In this document: one piece after another, positions 28,901 through 38,739 of the stretch
Numbering within the stretch: the stretch's first letter is position 1
Layout: every line of letters starts with the position of its first letter
Assembly (NCBI RefSeq): GCF_964204645.1
Contig: NW_027437472.1
Location: 1 to 64,000, forward strand
Direction of reading: 5' to 3'
Source: Tubulanus polymorphus
Taxonomy: Eukaryota > Nemertea > Palaeonemertea > Tubulaniformes > Tubulanidae
DNA length: 64,000 bases
Program-made: the position numbers and the translations under genes
The notes under the pieces: model-generated
What the model was told of the DNA's origin: nothing
The model's input: only the letters and a program-made list of their open reading frames with translations
Database searches by the model: none

Positions 28901-29776
28901 GTGGGAACCAGGATATATTATCTAACCACAGTCATTTACAAAATTGTAGCTGATGTGAGGTTCTATGATTTTAGTGAGTTTCAACGTCAGTGATTACTGT
29001 ATTCCTTCACCAGGGGTAGGGGAATATTGAAATATTGTCAGATAGTCAAGCATTTCACCTAGTGGACATTGTTTCCCTGGACACCTAGGAACAAATGTCG
29101 AAGAATCTTGAGTAAAAACATAAAACTAATTTATTTCTATTCTAGGAATTGGAAGAGGTGCTGGAAAATTTGCCGGTCGTCAGGCCCCTCCCCCACCATC
29201 TTCAGCCCCACAGCCACCAACCTCATGGCGACCTGGTAAGATCATAGATTCTTGTCACCTTGGTGATACGAAAATTGAGCTGTAGCAAAGAATTACTGCT
29301 AAAATTTAATTCTACTGCAATATTTAGAATTTTGTGTTATGTTTTAGGACAAATGCTGACTCGTCCTGGAGCCGGAGCGTCTGGTAAGTGTCTGGTGTTA
29401 TTTTCTATATACCACATCAGTGTAAGACTCATGTAGGCAAGGTTTACTTCATCAATTGCTTTATTTGCTTTTCTAGTGCCTCGTGGAATTGGCCGGGGAT
29501 CTTGGAATATGTCGCGGATGTCAACGCCAAGTTTATCCGCCCAACAACCTAATATCTTACCGGCGAACGCCAATGGTACGTGCTTCATGACATGGAAAAA
29601 CAGCTCCAGTTTTTGGCCATTGGTCGTGAAAAGATTATTGAGCACCCATTTAATGTCTGAATATTGTCATTCCAGATTCCTTCTTCGTTTCAATAGTTAA
29701 ACTATATCAGAATTTTAAATTCAGTTTCTTCATTTTAGATACAGCTGAGAAAATGGCGTCTTTGAATCTAAAGTGA
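22917..29776 (+). CDS. MAEL: Maelstrom (HMG box + Maelstrom domain), 16 exons, complete
   Basis: Maelstrom family proteins act in the germline piRNA pathway to silence transposons. Coding exons: 22917-23048, 23691-23807, 23920-24004, 24647-24793, 25458-25499, 25752-25885, 26270-26472, 26994-27056, 27147-27243, 27651-27809, 28173-28257, 28353-28544, 29146-29235, 29348-29383, 29477-29575, 29739-29776. All have GT-AG borders and compatible phases and sum to 1,719 nt (572 aa plus stop). Residues 1-80 form the HMG box, beginning MPKKQVRNSFYYYMVEQKPK. About 112-335 is the Maelstrom domain, with FLPCEIG-like YLPCEIG, KIPIENF, PPLYC and the Cys/His part of the ECHC signature (CQWHEEN followed by YCAFGHC). 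The tail is disordered, with FPALGG and GRGAG/RGIGRG arginine motifs that could be methylated for Tudor binding. The start is the family start. Possible poly(A) signal ATTAAA at 29,800. Identification is firm; exon edges come from manual splicing. Confidence 0.95.
23584..23613. repeat. Small perfect hairpin in Maelstrom intron 1
   Basis: CCTGGCGCT and AGCGCCAGG form 9-bp perfect arms with a loop of about 10 bases in the first intron of MAEL. The surrounding intron (23,260-23,620) is GC-richer than the other introns and may be a repeat remnant. No function is inferred. Confidence 0.35.
25120..25275 (+). mobile_element. LINE 3'-end fragment (CR1/L2-like) in Maelstrom intron 4
   Basis: The frame 25,120-25,194 reads LPISIRASDSLAIF then RRRLKTHLFS and a stop. 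This is the typical C-terminus of CR1/L2-type reverse transcriptase ORFs, which end in a LKTHLF motif. It is followed at about 25,249-25,270 by an AATAATAAT microsatellite, as often found at the 3' end of such elements. Only the extreme 3' end is present, inserted in the sense orientation relative to MAEL, and it is non-functional. Confidence 0.65.
26540..26955. repeat. TCCTTGAA-rich interspersed repeat in Maelstrom intron 7
   Basis: The intron between the seventh and eighth MAEL exons contains repeated words such as GAAAACTCCTTGAAC, GAAAACTCCTTCTGAAC, AATATCCTTGAAT and GAAAAGTCCTTGAATTCAGG within about 400 bp. This is the appearance of a decayed repeat. No frame is conserved. Confidence 0.35.
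28600..28695 (+). repeat. Interspersed repeat fragment (partner 52,150-52,240, minus)
   Basis: In the intron after MAEL exon 12, the phrase GACGCTTCAATGGATTGTCT followed by TGATATTT matches, in opposite orientation, the complement of 52,160-52,195 (AAATATCAAGACAATCCATG followed by GAAGCGTC). The similarity continues for a few tens of bases in the same relative frame, so both are copies of one interspersed element. Coding potential cannot be established. Confidence 0.5.
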
Positions 29777-30851
29777 AATTGAACTTCAAATATTATATAA
29801 TTAAACATAAAAACTCTGTAATCAGATGTGCTTAATGTTTCGCCCAGAAGAGTCGATTTATTCATTTTGTTTATTCGGATTATGTTGTAAAAGGACACAT
29901 GTATCAATGCGATGTTTTTGTAATAAGATCAATTTATTTTTTCTGAAGAATATAAGTTATACCTCCAATCTAGAGAAATTGTTCCTTTCATAACCATTGC
30001 GTCGACAGAGTAGCTCAAACTCATTGAAGTTGTAATATATGTACATGTATTTGGGATGACGGTTTGATGTTTTATGCTTAGCGAAGGAATGAGGATTCAA
30101 AAGAAGTCAAACAGTAAATTGAAAAGAACTTGTTGGTCGATAGGAAGTTCTCTGTATATGAAATGTTCAATAATATTGAAACCCTACATACCGCCAATCC
30201 TGCCTTATTCCAGGACTGGATTTTTCCTGCCTTATTCCAGGATTATTCTAAGAATGAAACGTCAGGCTGGAACTGTTTGAACTGAAATACACACAAAGCA
30301 CCACCACTCTCCATACGACCAAAACCCTTAATCACTGATGTGGGTGGTATATCGGGGGTTGACTAATCATCAATTATTGAGTTTTCCTCCTCGGTACCAC
30401 CGTTCACATTTCTGTACTCAAACATGGTTAGTAGTCAAGTCTATTAATGCTACTTCAGCGCTACCTTTTGGCAAAACCTGAGGGCCCTAATTTGTGCTTA
30501 CTTTTTCACAAAAAAGTGATACTTTTCTGGATATTTGTCACATCATTTGATTTTGTGGATACACAATGTTGATTAAATAATCAAGAGCCAAGCAATTGAA
30601 AGGGTTTTCTTTAGGGCTTAAGCCTTACCACTACAAACAGATCCTAACAATGGGGACATGAGCAAAAGTTGGCAGGTCTCAACCCTAGAGAAGTAATTTC
30701 AAGACGGATTATGCAATAATATTGAGTATATTTCATATACGAAGCATACATGAGCTCTTTATATGTGAACATTAAGGTAATCGATTTTATACATAAATCT
30801 ACATTGGAACCTTTAATATTCATGAAATTAATTTCAACCTTGATTAATCAT
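29777..30851. other. Convergent intergenic region between MAEL and vezatin
   Basis: This spacer holds the 3' ends of two genes pointing at each other. A possible MAEL poly(A) signal (ATTAAA) is at 29,800-29,805 and a possible vezatin signal (ATTAAA on the minus strand) is at 30,812-30,817, about 35 nt past the vezatin stop. A short direct duplication of TGCCTTATTCCAGGA occurs near 30,200 and 30,230. Nothing else is recognised. Confidence 0.5.
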
Positions 30852-33044
30852 TTAGTCCCGAATACAATCATCGTTATCATCATCATCGTCACTGCTATCT
30901 CCAAAAGTATCTTGTGTCAACCCCTGTGAACGAGCGGCGGCCATTGCGGCGATATTCGCCGTAAATGCAAACGAAGCACCACCGCCGGCGCCGATCCGGT
31001 CGACGAGACTACCGCGAGCCGGATCGGGAAGCGTTATCTCGTGTTTATTATCTCCGCGATCGGACCACACGTACTCCCCGGTCGTTTCATCGATCTCGTC
31101 GTCGCTATATTCCCAATCTTTAGGTTTATACTTCGTTCGATCTTCCACGCCGGTCTCCATTAATGCCGAGTCACTTTCCAAGACTTCGCCGTTTTCGATT
31201 TTTCGCGAATCGCTAATAGTCTTCAGCAGATCGTTCTTATCTTCATTATCGTCATTTCCACCGCTTCCGTTTACCTCGTCTAAACCGACGCGTTTACGCC
31301 AGACGTCCAACGCTTTCTGTTCGCGCTCTAAAAGTTCGTTTGCCCTCGGCGAAATAACGCACTTCAGTTCTTTCAAAACGCGAACGGCCTCGGTTCGTTC
31401 TTTTTTCTTCGCCAACTCTAACTCCCACGAGACCACGTCGGTGAATTCGCCGTTTTCAAGCGGCCGTACGTGCGATTTACCGTCGGTGATCAGTTCGAAC
31501 ATTTCGTCTTCGATTACAGGATCGCCCATATCGAATATCGGAACTGGTACCTGTTCACAAGTGCTCGGAACGATCACGGCTGGTTGTTCGACGAGTTTTT
31601 CCACCTCACGAGGGTGAAATCGTTTTTTGATGCGATTCTCCCCTTCTTCCCAACAATTCGCGCTCGATTCTAACTCGCGTTTGATCAGTTCATACTCCCC
31701 GAGCATCGTTCGTTCGTCGTCGGCGAAATTGACGATTTCGCTATCGAAGTCTCGCACGCGTTTCAAAGCGCCTAAAAGATGCAACTCTAAACTGTGTACG
31801 GCCACCCGAACGGCTTCCATCGGCGCGTCACCTTCGTCGACGACAACACTCTTCTTCGGTAGCGTCGGCGATGTTTTCGGTTCCAAGACGGCGCATTTAT
31901 GAAAATTATAGCTACGCTTCATCGAATCTCGAGCCGGCAACGTGACGGCCAATAACGCGCTTATGCTTGTCGTAACCGCGTCGATTTCAACGCAAGACAA
32001 CGGTGCATGTTGCGACCGTGCGTCGACGACGAAGCTCATCGCGAGTCGACGCACGAACTCCGAACACTGAATCAAACACACGTGATACATAGCTTTGATC
32101 GCCGGCATCGAGTAATCGTCAGTCGAATCATCGAAGCGGCCGTCGAAATCAGGCCGTAAACATTCGCCGTAGTCGTCTAAAGGAATCTCGCAGATATACT
32201 GCGAAACGTTATCCAGTTCCGGTAATAGAGCGACGTTTCGCACGATGTCGCGCGTCTGTTTACGATGCGCTAGCACGCACTCGCGCGTGTTTACGAACAC
32301 GGCCTCGCGCAGTTGCGGGCATTGACGACACGCGCGGCCGCGAACGACGCTTTCGAGTCGCGCGACCGGCGATTTCGCCGTGACAAGTGTGTAACCGCGC
32401 GCGATCAGTTCCGACTCCTGCACGAGTCGCAGCGAACGCTTCATGTCGTACAGCAGTTCTTCCATCGCGTCGATGTAAAGCGAGATACATGCGAAACGGC
32501 CTCCATTCGCAGCCCGCGAACGACGACGCGTGACGAAAATCGTCGGACATATTATCAAAAGCGCCGTTACAAGCCAATATGAGTATAAATAAGCGCACGA
32601 TTGCCCGAGAAACACATTTTGGACAACGGACGCGAGAACCAATACAATTACGATCATTATAAATCTACGCCTGAGAGATAATTTCGGTTTTGAAATCAAC
32701 GGTTTATTCGAATTATCGTCGCCTTCTAAGAATCGCTCTAACATAACGTAATCATCTTCTAAAAGTATCTTACTATCGCGTAATTTTACAGCCGTTGACT
32801 TCTCTTCGTGAAGAGCGACATCTTCACCGCCGCCTGGAAATACGACGGAAACTACAGCGGCCTTCACTTTATTCACCACGCGCGAACACAATTCCGAATA
32901 GCGCGATTCCAATCGCGAAGTTTCAACCGCGCTTACGACTTTTTCTTTCTCAACCGGCCGAATATCGAAGTCGGAAAACCCGATATCTTTCAAATGCTCG
33001 TAAAGCGGCGAATTCGCGAAAACGACGTCCTCGTCGTCGGCCAT
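30852..33044 (-). CDS. VEZT: Vezatin, single-exon, 730 aa
   Basis: Vezatin is a membrane protein of adherens junctions that links the cadherin-catenin complex to unconventional myosin VIIa, and is also found in neurons. Matches to the family: the N-terminus (VVFANSPLYEHLKDIGFSDF), two hydrophobic segments at about 128-147 and 151-171 followed by a basic RRRSR stretch, the central region with LRLVQESELIARGYTLV and YICEIPLDDYG, a NCWEE motif, LKELK near 590, and the C-terminal FAFTANIAAMAAARS with an acidic end. The length resembles vertebrate vezatin (somewhat under 800 aa). The ORF has no intron, whereas vertebrate VEZT has many, and is visibly more CpG-rich than the MAEL exons. The start ATG aligns with the family start. 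The PEN-2 stop lies only 95 bp upstream. Identification is strong on residues I recognise. Confidence 0.9.
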   Translation of the reverse strand: MADDEDVVFANSPLYEHLKDIGFSDFDIRPVEKEKVVSAVETSRLESRYSELCSRVVNKVKAAVVSVVFPGGGEDVALHEEKSTAVKLRDSKILLEDDYVMLERFLEGDDNSNKPLISKPKLSLRRRFIMIVIVLVLASVVQNVFLGQSCAYLYSYWLVTALLIICPTIFVTRRRSRAANGGRFACISLYIDAMEELLYDMKRSLRLVQESELIARGYTLVTAKSPVARLESVVRGRACRQCPQLREAVFVNTRECVLAHRKQTRDIVRNVALLPELDNVSQYICEIPLDDYGECLRPDFDGRFDDSTDDYSMPAIKAMYHVCLIQCSEFVRRLAMSFVVDARSQHAPLSCVEIDAVTTSISALLAVTLPARDSMKRSYNFHKCAVLEPKTSPTLPKKSVVVDEGDAPMEAVRVAVHSLELHLLGALKRVRDFDSEIVNFADDERTMLGEYELIKRELESSANCWEEGENRIKKRFHPREVEKLVEQPAVIVPSTCEQVPVPIFDMGDPVIEDEMFELITDGKSHVRPLENGEFTDVVSWELELAKKKERTEAVRVLKELKCVISPRANELLEREQKALDVWRKRVGLDEVNGSGGNDDNEDKNDLLKTISDSRKIENGEVLESDSALMETGVEDRTKYKPKDWEYSDDEIDETTGEYVWSDRGDNKHEITLPDPARGSLVDRIGAGGGASFAFTANIAAMAAARSQGLTQDTFGDSSDDDDDNDDCIRD

Positions 33045-33139
33045 ATCGAAAATGATCTAAATCTATCCTAAATCGATTCCATTACGAGAATATACATCGT
33101 TCAGGAATACAAAAACATTTATAACAATTATTCCTCGAT

Positions 33140-34813
33140 CTATAGAATTCCTTTCGGGATTATGAATGAGATATAGTCAGCCGTCGCGCCCCACGAAGCT
33201 CTATGCAGCTGGAATATCGAAACCCACGTTGTTATGATAGCGATCCAAATACAAGTCCCGATCATCGAACGTATCACATCTGAAAAAAAAAACAAATAAT
33301 CTACTATCATTTCTCAGCTACATGCACACAGGACAATGCTTAATTGTCTGCTTTTATACGGCAGTTTTCACTCAAAACTGTGGTAACATTTTGAGACTGA
33401 TCATCCAGTTTACATCAGACGCAAGTTGCACTGGCGAGATTTAAATAAAAAATCGGTCTTAAGTTGTATGACTGGTAGTGACGTATTTAGATTAGTTATG
33501 GAACTAAGAACTAGAAACTAGGGCTTCGACTGGTTCTAAAATCTCAGCCTCGAATATGCAAATGGCCGAGAGTAAGAGTTAACTTTGAAATTGGCCATGA
33601 ACTCAGTTCGACAGTTCTGAGCGTTAACTCAGTAGAGGCACTGGGGCCGAGTCACTTGTCACGATGTCAACCCAGAGTTCAAGGGTTCGAGCCCGTTCAG
33701 GTTTAGTTTCTGAAACGTCTTGATTGAAAAATTGTTTTTAGCACTTTATCGATGATCTATCTGATCCTTACAGGTTTTAATCTCTGCTTGTTGTTCAAAC
33801 GGCGGGCGCCTGAAAGCCTCGCGGAAAAACCACACCGAGTTGACGAACCATAGGAACGGCAACAACGCAAATCCTCCTAAAAACACAATAAGAAGAAAAC
33901 CTATGAAAATATTCACACCAATTTTTCAAGCTTGACGTCTCTTTTTTCCAAGCGTTTAGTCACAAGCGTACATAGCAAATATATTTTAAGGAATGGGTAA
34001 AGGTCAGATTACATCAAGTCCCACAAAAATTACACAACAGGAGTAAGTCAGTTATGGCACAGGCGATGTCAGCTGTTATTTCGTAACTTCAGCTAAGCAT
34101 TACGGAGATAGATAGGATGGTTTCCTGGCTTTCTGTGTAGTGTAGATAGATGCGGGGTGCACATTGGATCATGGGTCAATTTGTTTTTGTATCTTCACTG
34201 ATTTCATAGGCAGATGGCAGATGATGGAGAACAAGAATACATGTCGCTATCGATCATTTTTTCATAATAGAAGCCCATATTCAAGTGATGTGATAGTCTA
34301 AGTATCTAACCGTTGTTGTTCCCCTAACACCACCTAGGGCGAAATTGCATAAGCTTCATTTTCGTCCTCCACTTTGAATGAAAAGCTTTGAGCATCTATT
34401 TCAGCCCTTAATACATCAAGCCACATCAAACTGACTGTTCTGTAATCCAATGGACGTTTACTGTAGTTTTGGCATAAATTTATAATCTTAGGTAATTATT
34501 AGTATTTTTAGTAACTCTGAGCATTCGACTATTCACCAAAAAAAACAACATACCGGTAAGCGTCAGACACTGTTATTAGGGACTGCAACATCATCTGGTA
34601 TTCAGACTAGTGACTGAGGTTATGGCGATTGGGGTTTAGCAACGTAAATATAGCAACTGCCACTACACCGGTAATTCATAATACAAACTTCCCTCTACTC
34701 GAATTAGCAAATGGTGCATTCAATTTTTTCATTCAAGTCGGGCCTGACTTACCCAGGTAGTATTTTCGGCAAAGGTCCAATTTGTCTGTATCTTTTACTT
34801 TACGAAGATCCAT
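33140..34813 (-). CDS. PSENEN: PEN-2, gamma-secretase subunit, 3 exons, complete
   Basis: PEN-2 is the smallest subunit of the gamma-secretase complex (with presenilin, nicastrin and APH-1), which cleaves Notch and other type I membrane proteins. It is needed for presenilin endoproteolysis. Minus-strand coding exons: 34813-34753, 33876-33772, 33279-33140. Borders are GT-AG, phases match, and the total of 306 nt gives 101 aa, the same length as human PEN-2. Conserved residues include [27 protein letters not shown], a second hydrophobic segment ([18 protein letters not shown]), [13 protein letters not shown] corresponding to the family DYLSF motif, and IIPKG near the end. No AATAAA is seen between its stop and the vezatin start, so the 3' UTR may run into the next gene. 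All three exons were too short to stand out as ORFs. Confidence 0.95.
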
Positions 34814-35633
34814 TTTTTCCCCTATGAAATAAATTGCTAAAAGGTTCAGATCTACGATTTTAGTTATCAGCAGTCGTAATTGCAAAACCAAATGATCGAA
34901 GAATCATCAATCAGGGATGGTTTAGTCAGTAATTTGCAGGTAGATTCAAGCAATACGGAGATGGGAGCGTTTCCTGCCTTTCTGTATAAATCAACGAGTG
35001 GGCGCGTGTTGCATGAACCATATAGGAAAAACTTGGCGTTCAGAAAGCAACACAACAGGTCAACTAACATCATTTCAGCCGCTGAGTGACGTCGTTCGTA
35101 AAAATTGGTTCAGAATTACCGGTCGAAAGTACCGTTTGTTTTCAAAAATCATGGTCTTACTTCCAGGCTGGTGCAGTACAGGTGGACTTTTGCCGATTTT
35201 TTTCGATCAATCGCACGATTTAGCGATCTTAAAGGCATTCAAATCTTTCTCAAGCTACTCGGTCTAGCGCAGAAATTTCGTTATCATCACTTTTTAGAGT
35301 TATCTTACTCGAAGGCCTGGACTACTAATGAACTTACGAACTGTTGATATGACATACGTATGCCAAACTCCTTCTTGATATGTATACATATCAAGGAGTT
35401 TGGCTCCCTCGCTTATTATAAAGCGCAAGGCCACTGATATATTGGGGTCAAAAACTTTTTTGTGTCAGGCCGTCAGGCCTGTGGAAAGCCCATCCTTCTA
35501 GGCCCTAGAGTAGAGGCTAATATAGTTAGTAAATTGTCTGTGGTATAATAGTTTCACGATTGGATATTTTCACAAATCACAAGCATCCGTTGTGTCATGT
35601 GTATAATAGCTTACCACCAACAGTTCAAAACTG
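34814..35633. other. Intergenic, upstream of PEN-2; contains a hairpin
   Basis: No gene is supported. An inverted repeat lies at 35,362-35,404: GCCAAACTCC on the left and GGAGTTTGGC on the right, arms of about 20 bp apart from three extra bases in the left arm, almost no loop. It resembles a foldback element or a palindromic remnant. The proximal part (34,814 to about 35,000) may include the PEN-2 promoter, but no clear core element was identified. Confidence 0.4.
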
Positions 35634-36301
35634 TATGGAAGCCCTGAGACGACATCTTGGGTTCCCCAGTTCATAACTTCCTGAGTTTATGAGATTTCGA
35701 GTTTATTTGGGCATGCACGACTCTATGAAATTATGCGACATAAAGAATCCTATCATATAAGGATGTTAAATCCTTTTACGTCATGAATTAACTACACAGA
35801 TAATGTCCCGCATCACCTAGACTGGTTGACTGTGTCCAATTCTGCACTGGCAGTCAACTGAAGGTCGACCGGCAACCAGTCTATCATCAGCCATCAGCTT
35901 TCTTGATGGTTTATAGAAAATTAATAGATGTTTGAAAATATCTAAATGAGCGTTTGTTATCTTTTTAATCATTAAAAACCCGAGCAGACACATCGAGAGT
36001 CATCGGTTAATCGGAGTCACCCTCCCCACTAGCCTGCGCACAGAAAATCGGAGCCACCCGAGCTGCCTGCCAGAAGCAGAATGGAGGCGCCCTTCTCCCA
36101 TTAATAGCTGGTTATTCAGTGTAGTCTTAGCCTGAGACGATGGTCTTTCATTATAGAACATCGTGTTTACGTTCGATGTTTCAGTAGGCCTATCGTAGGC
36201 TTTTTGTCATTAAACGAACTCACGAACTCATGAACTTGAGAACTCAGGATGTTATGAACTCGGAACTCATTAACTCAAGATGTCGTCTCAGGGCTTCCAT
36301 A
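35634..36301. mobile_element. 668-bp TIR element, TA-flanked, non-autonomous
   Basis: The left end reads TATGGAAGCCCTGAGACGAC and the right end is its complement (GTCGTCTCAGGGCTTCCATA). After about 28 near-identical terminal bases the inner sequences continue as related AACTCATGA/GAGTTCATAAC-type words for another 40-70 bp, so the terminal inverted repeats are long and partly degenerate. A TA at each edge fits a TA target duplication, as made by Tc1/mariner-like transposases; no transposase frame is present. An internal hairpin (TAGACTGGTTG with CAACCAGTCTA, 35,818-35,882) suggests a second element nested inside. A terminal fragment of the same family is at 22,680-22,752. Confidence 0.75.
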
Positions 36302-36563
36302 AAACTGACTAACTCTACCTTTTATTTATTAATTAGTGTAGTAAGTTAGAGACACAGTGTAACTATAAGAAAGCTAACAAAGCTGCCCGCGCTTCGGCCT
36401 TCGCACCGGATAAAATGCTATTTTTTCATTGCCAATATCGCGATGTTACAAAAAAATCTAGCTTTTAATACTTGCAAAATTCTTGTAGCCTATCTATGAG
36501 GAAGTAGAGTATGATGGGCCAGTATGATGCCTTCGAATGATGTCTGTCTGCAGAGTTTCCAGA

Positions 36564-36601
36564 ACCTGTCATGTCAGGTCTCAAGACCTGACATGACAGG
36601 T
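36564..36601. repeat. Perfect palindrome, 18-bp arms
   Basis: ACCTGTCATGTCAGGTCT and AGACCTGACATGACAGGT are perfect complements separated by two bases. A third partial copy (TATCATGTCAGGTCTCG) follows at about 36,608-36,624, and related palindromic words open the two repeats at 37,133 and 37,328. This is either the tip of a transposon end or a cruciform-forming site. Confidence 0.7.
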
Positions 36602-37132
36602 CTTACCTATCATGTCAGGTCTCGAAAAAACCCAAACTCACAACAATGTATGACGAAACGGCGAATTATCTAGGCATGTGCTAGACGAATGGAAGAACAT
36701 TTTGAGTTGAATGAATATTCTGATCCGTCGTAAATATCGAAAATGATTCAACAATAACGATAAGGAAAATGTTCTGACTAATAATTCATTTGAAAGGTTG
36801 ATTTATAAGAAGAAAATATTATGTGTTAAATAAGTATGTAAGTTTCAGGCATAGATGAACTAATTAATGTAGGCTAGAAGTAAGAGAATATTTTCGATAG
36901 CTGAATCGAGGTCTTCGTTTCCGCAATAAGACACTGAAAAATATCTGCTCACTATCACAGTTCGCCGGCATCACTCCTCACTGTCCTGAAGTCTCACTAT
37001 TTATATTATGATGAACATGTAAAAGAGCCAAATGCAATATAGAGACTGATTTTTTATTGACACTGATTTTAAATCAACTCGTCAATTTAAAGCAAAATTT
37101 AAAGCAAAAAGTTTTTTTTCTTATATCATTTT

Positions 37133-37450
37133 TAATGCAGACCTGTCAGTACAGGTCGCGAGAAATTCTGCAAAATGGCGCGAGCTGCCGTGTGAGGTCT
37201 CGCTTCAAAATTATTGTTTTGTACCTTACTTAAGATTTAATCTATCTATGGTAAGCCATTGATATTATACTCATTACTATAATGAGACCAAAAATAATTA
37301 AAGTTTTCCTTCATTTCATCAGTTTAATAATGCAGACCTGTCACCACCACAGGTCTCGAGAAGCTCTGCACAATGGCGCGAGCTGCCGTGTGAGGTCTCG
37401 TTCAAAATTATTGTTTTAAAGTAACTTAAGATTAACTATATCCATGGTAA
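37133..37450. repeat. Tandem pair of about 123-bp repeats with a GGCGCGAG core
   Basis: Units at about 37,133-37,256 and 37,328-37,450 both begin TAATGCAGACCTGTC and contain AATGGCGCGAGCTGCCGTGT followed by GAGGTCTCG, then TCAAAATTATTGTTTT, and end near ATGGTAAG. They are separated by about 70 bp of AT-rich sequence. The CAG acceptor-like start and GGTAAG donor-like end give them an exon-like frame, but no conserved reading frame was found. Confidence 0.65.
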
Positions 37451-37919
37451 GAAATTTATTTTTATGGCCTTATTAAAGTTCCACCATATTGTTCAGCTGG
37501 CTACTGGTGTGTATTCAACCCATTCAACCCGGCAGTAGAACCTTTTCATTCGACTTCTTTACGCTCTCAATGTAAATCCATTCAACAATAGAGACACAAG
37601 ACACAATTGCGGCTATTCCGAGTTGTTCATATCATTTATTCGGCTATTGAATACGTCACCGGCTTACCACGGTGTACACAAGCATAGCCCATTCACCTCT
37701 GCACACTCACACTATGCTACCGTGGATTCTCCTCCTGGCGATTTTCGCTGCGCTCTCGTTCCTGCTCCTGTTCTTGCTTCCTGAGGAACGACGTCTTTAT
37801 GTTTTATGTGTTACTGTTCGTCTCCATGCTGTCCTGTACTGTTCCGTGTTTATTAATCCGTTCTATTTTTCAGCAATTAACCCGTTTTATTTTTCAGGGC
37901 CGATTTCTCTGTCGAATTT

Positions 37920-38170
37920 CAACGTTTGCTGGAACAAAACTAATGTCCGAAAGCGTCAGCTCTCCTTCGCTGGTCATGTGTCGAGGATGTCAGACAAAGA
38001 GTCGATCAGGAAATTCTGCCCTCTACACGCCCTCATACGGAACACAAAAACCAGGACGACGAGGCCTCACTGCCCCCACCTGTCTACAAAGTGTGCTGAG
38101 TGATGTCAATGACGGGCATATCTGTGGGATTGCGCGGGATACAAATGGAGTGGTTATACTGGATTGTCAC
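37920..38170 (+). mobile_element. Decayed LINE reverse-transcriptase C-terminus
   Basis: One frame gives RKRQLSFAGHVSRMSDKES (about 37,950-38,010). After a frame change the next gives YGTQKPGRRGLTAPTCLQSV followed by LSDVNDGHICGIARDTN. The order 'R-x-L-x-F/W-x-GH-x-x-R-M ... RRGR-type, T ... L ... D ... A-x-D' is the usual C-terminal region of RTE-like and related LINE polymerases. The frame break and missing upstream part show that the copy is dead. Confidence 0.55.
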
Positions 38171-38460
38171 GCCACTAGCATTCATTGGTCCTTGTGACCA
38201 CTCGGATGAGGGATGATTCTACTGTCACGCCCTTTGTTTCTGGTATTCTGAGTCGGCTGAGGGATGATTCTACTGTCACGCCCTTTGATTTCTAGTTTGA
38301 GTGCTAGTTTTCATTGTGTCCTTGTGACAACCTCGAGCAGAGATGAAGTCTCTTGTCGGCTTGTGAGTGCTAGTTTCATTGAGTCCTTGTGACTACCTCG
38401 GTCAGTGGATGAAGTCTCTTGTCACGCCTTTGAGTGCTAGTTGAGATCCTGAATCTCAAC
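38150..38460. repeat. Tandem array of about 65-80-bp units
   Basis: Directly after the LINE fragment, diverged units repeat the words GATGATTCTACTGTCACGCC (twice), GAGTGCTAGTTT, TCCTTGTGAC and GATGAAGTCTCTTGTC (twice). About four units are visible. This may be an expanded LINE 3' tail. A copy of ATGAGGGCATGTAGAGGGCA at about 38,595 is the complement of about 38,020-38,040 inside the LINE remnant, so a foldback lies across the array. Confidence 0.6.
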
Positions 38461-38739
38461 CCGGTCAAGCTGGTTGTACTGCGCTATTTGTGTTTCGAGC
38501 AATTTTACAGGTGTGTCAGTTACTGACGTCGCCCAGTACATCCTGCAGTTAGATGGGGAATGTGAGGCGTTGTCATTCTGGTTTTCGTGTTCTGAATGAG
38601 GGCATGTAGAGGGCAGTATATTCCTGGCTGGCTCATTGTCTGGTGTTCTCGGCGTGTGACCGGCGACGGAGAGCTGAAAAGCTTTCGAACATTAGTTTTG
38701 TTCCGTACCAGGTTTTCATCGGTCTTCTTTTTTTTTTTT

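Noticed and set aside
33640-33720. tRNA-like GGTTCGAGCCC (B-box) inside PEN-2 intron 2, also GTTCGAATCC near 18,313 and GGTTCGAATTC near 45,190
   Set aside because: No matching A-box, acceptor stem or cloverleaf could be built around any of them. They could be SINE remnants but cannot be supported as tRNA genes.
37672-38103. 143-codon frame starting with a hydrophobic segment, read as a membrane protein
   Set aside because: Its C-terminal part is a LINE reverse-transcriptase tail that continues in another frame, so the whole is a decayed element.
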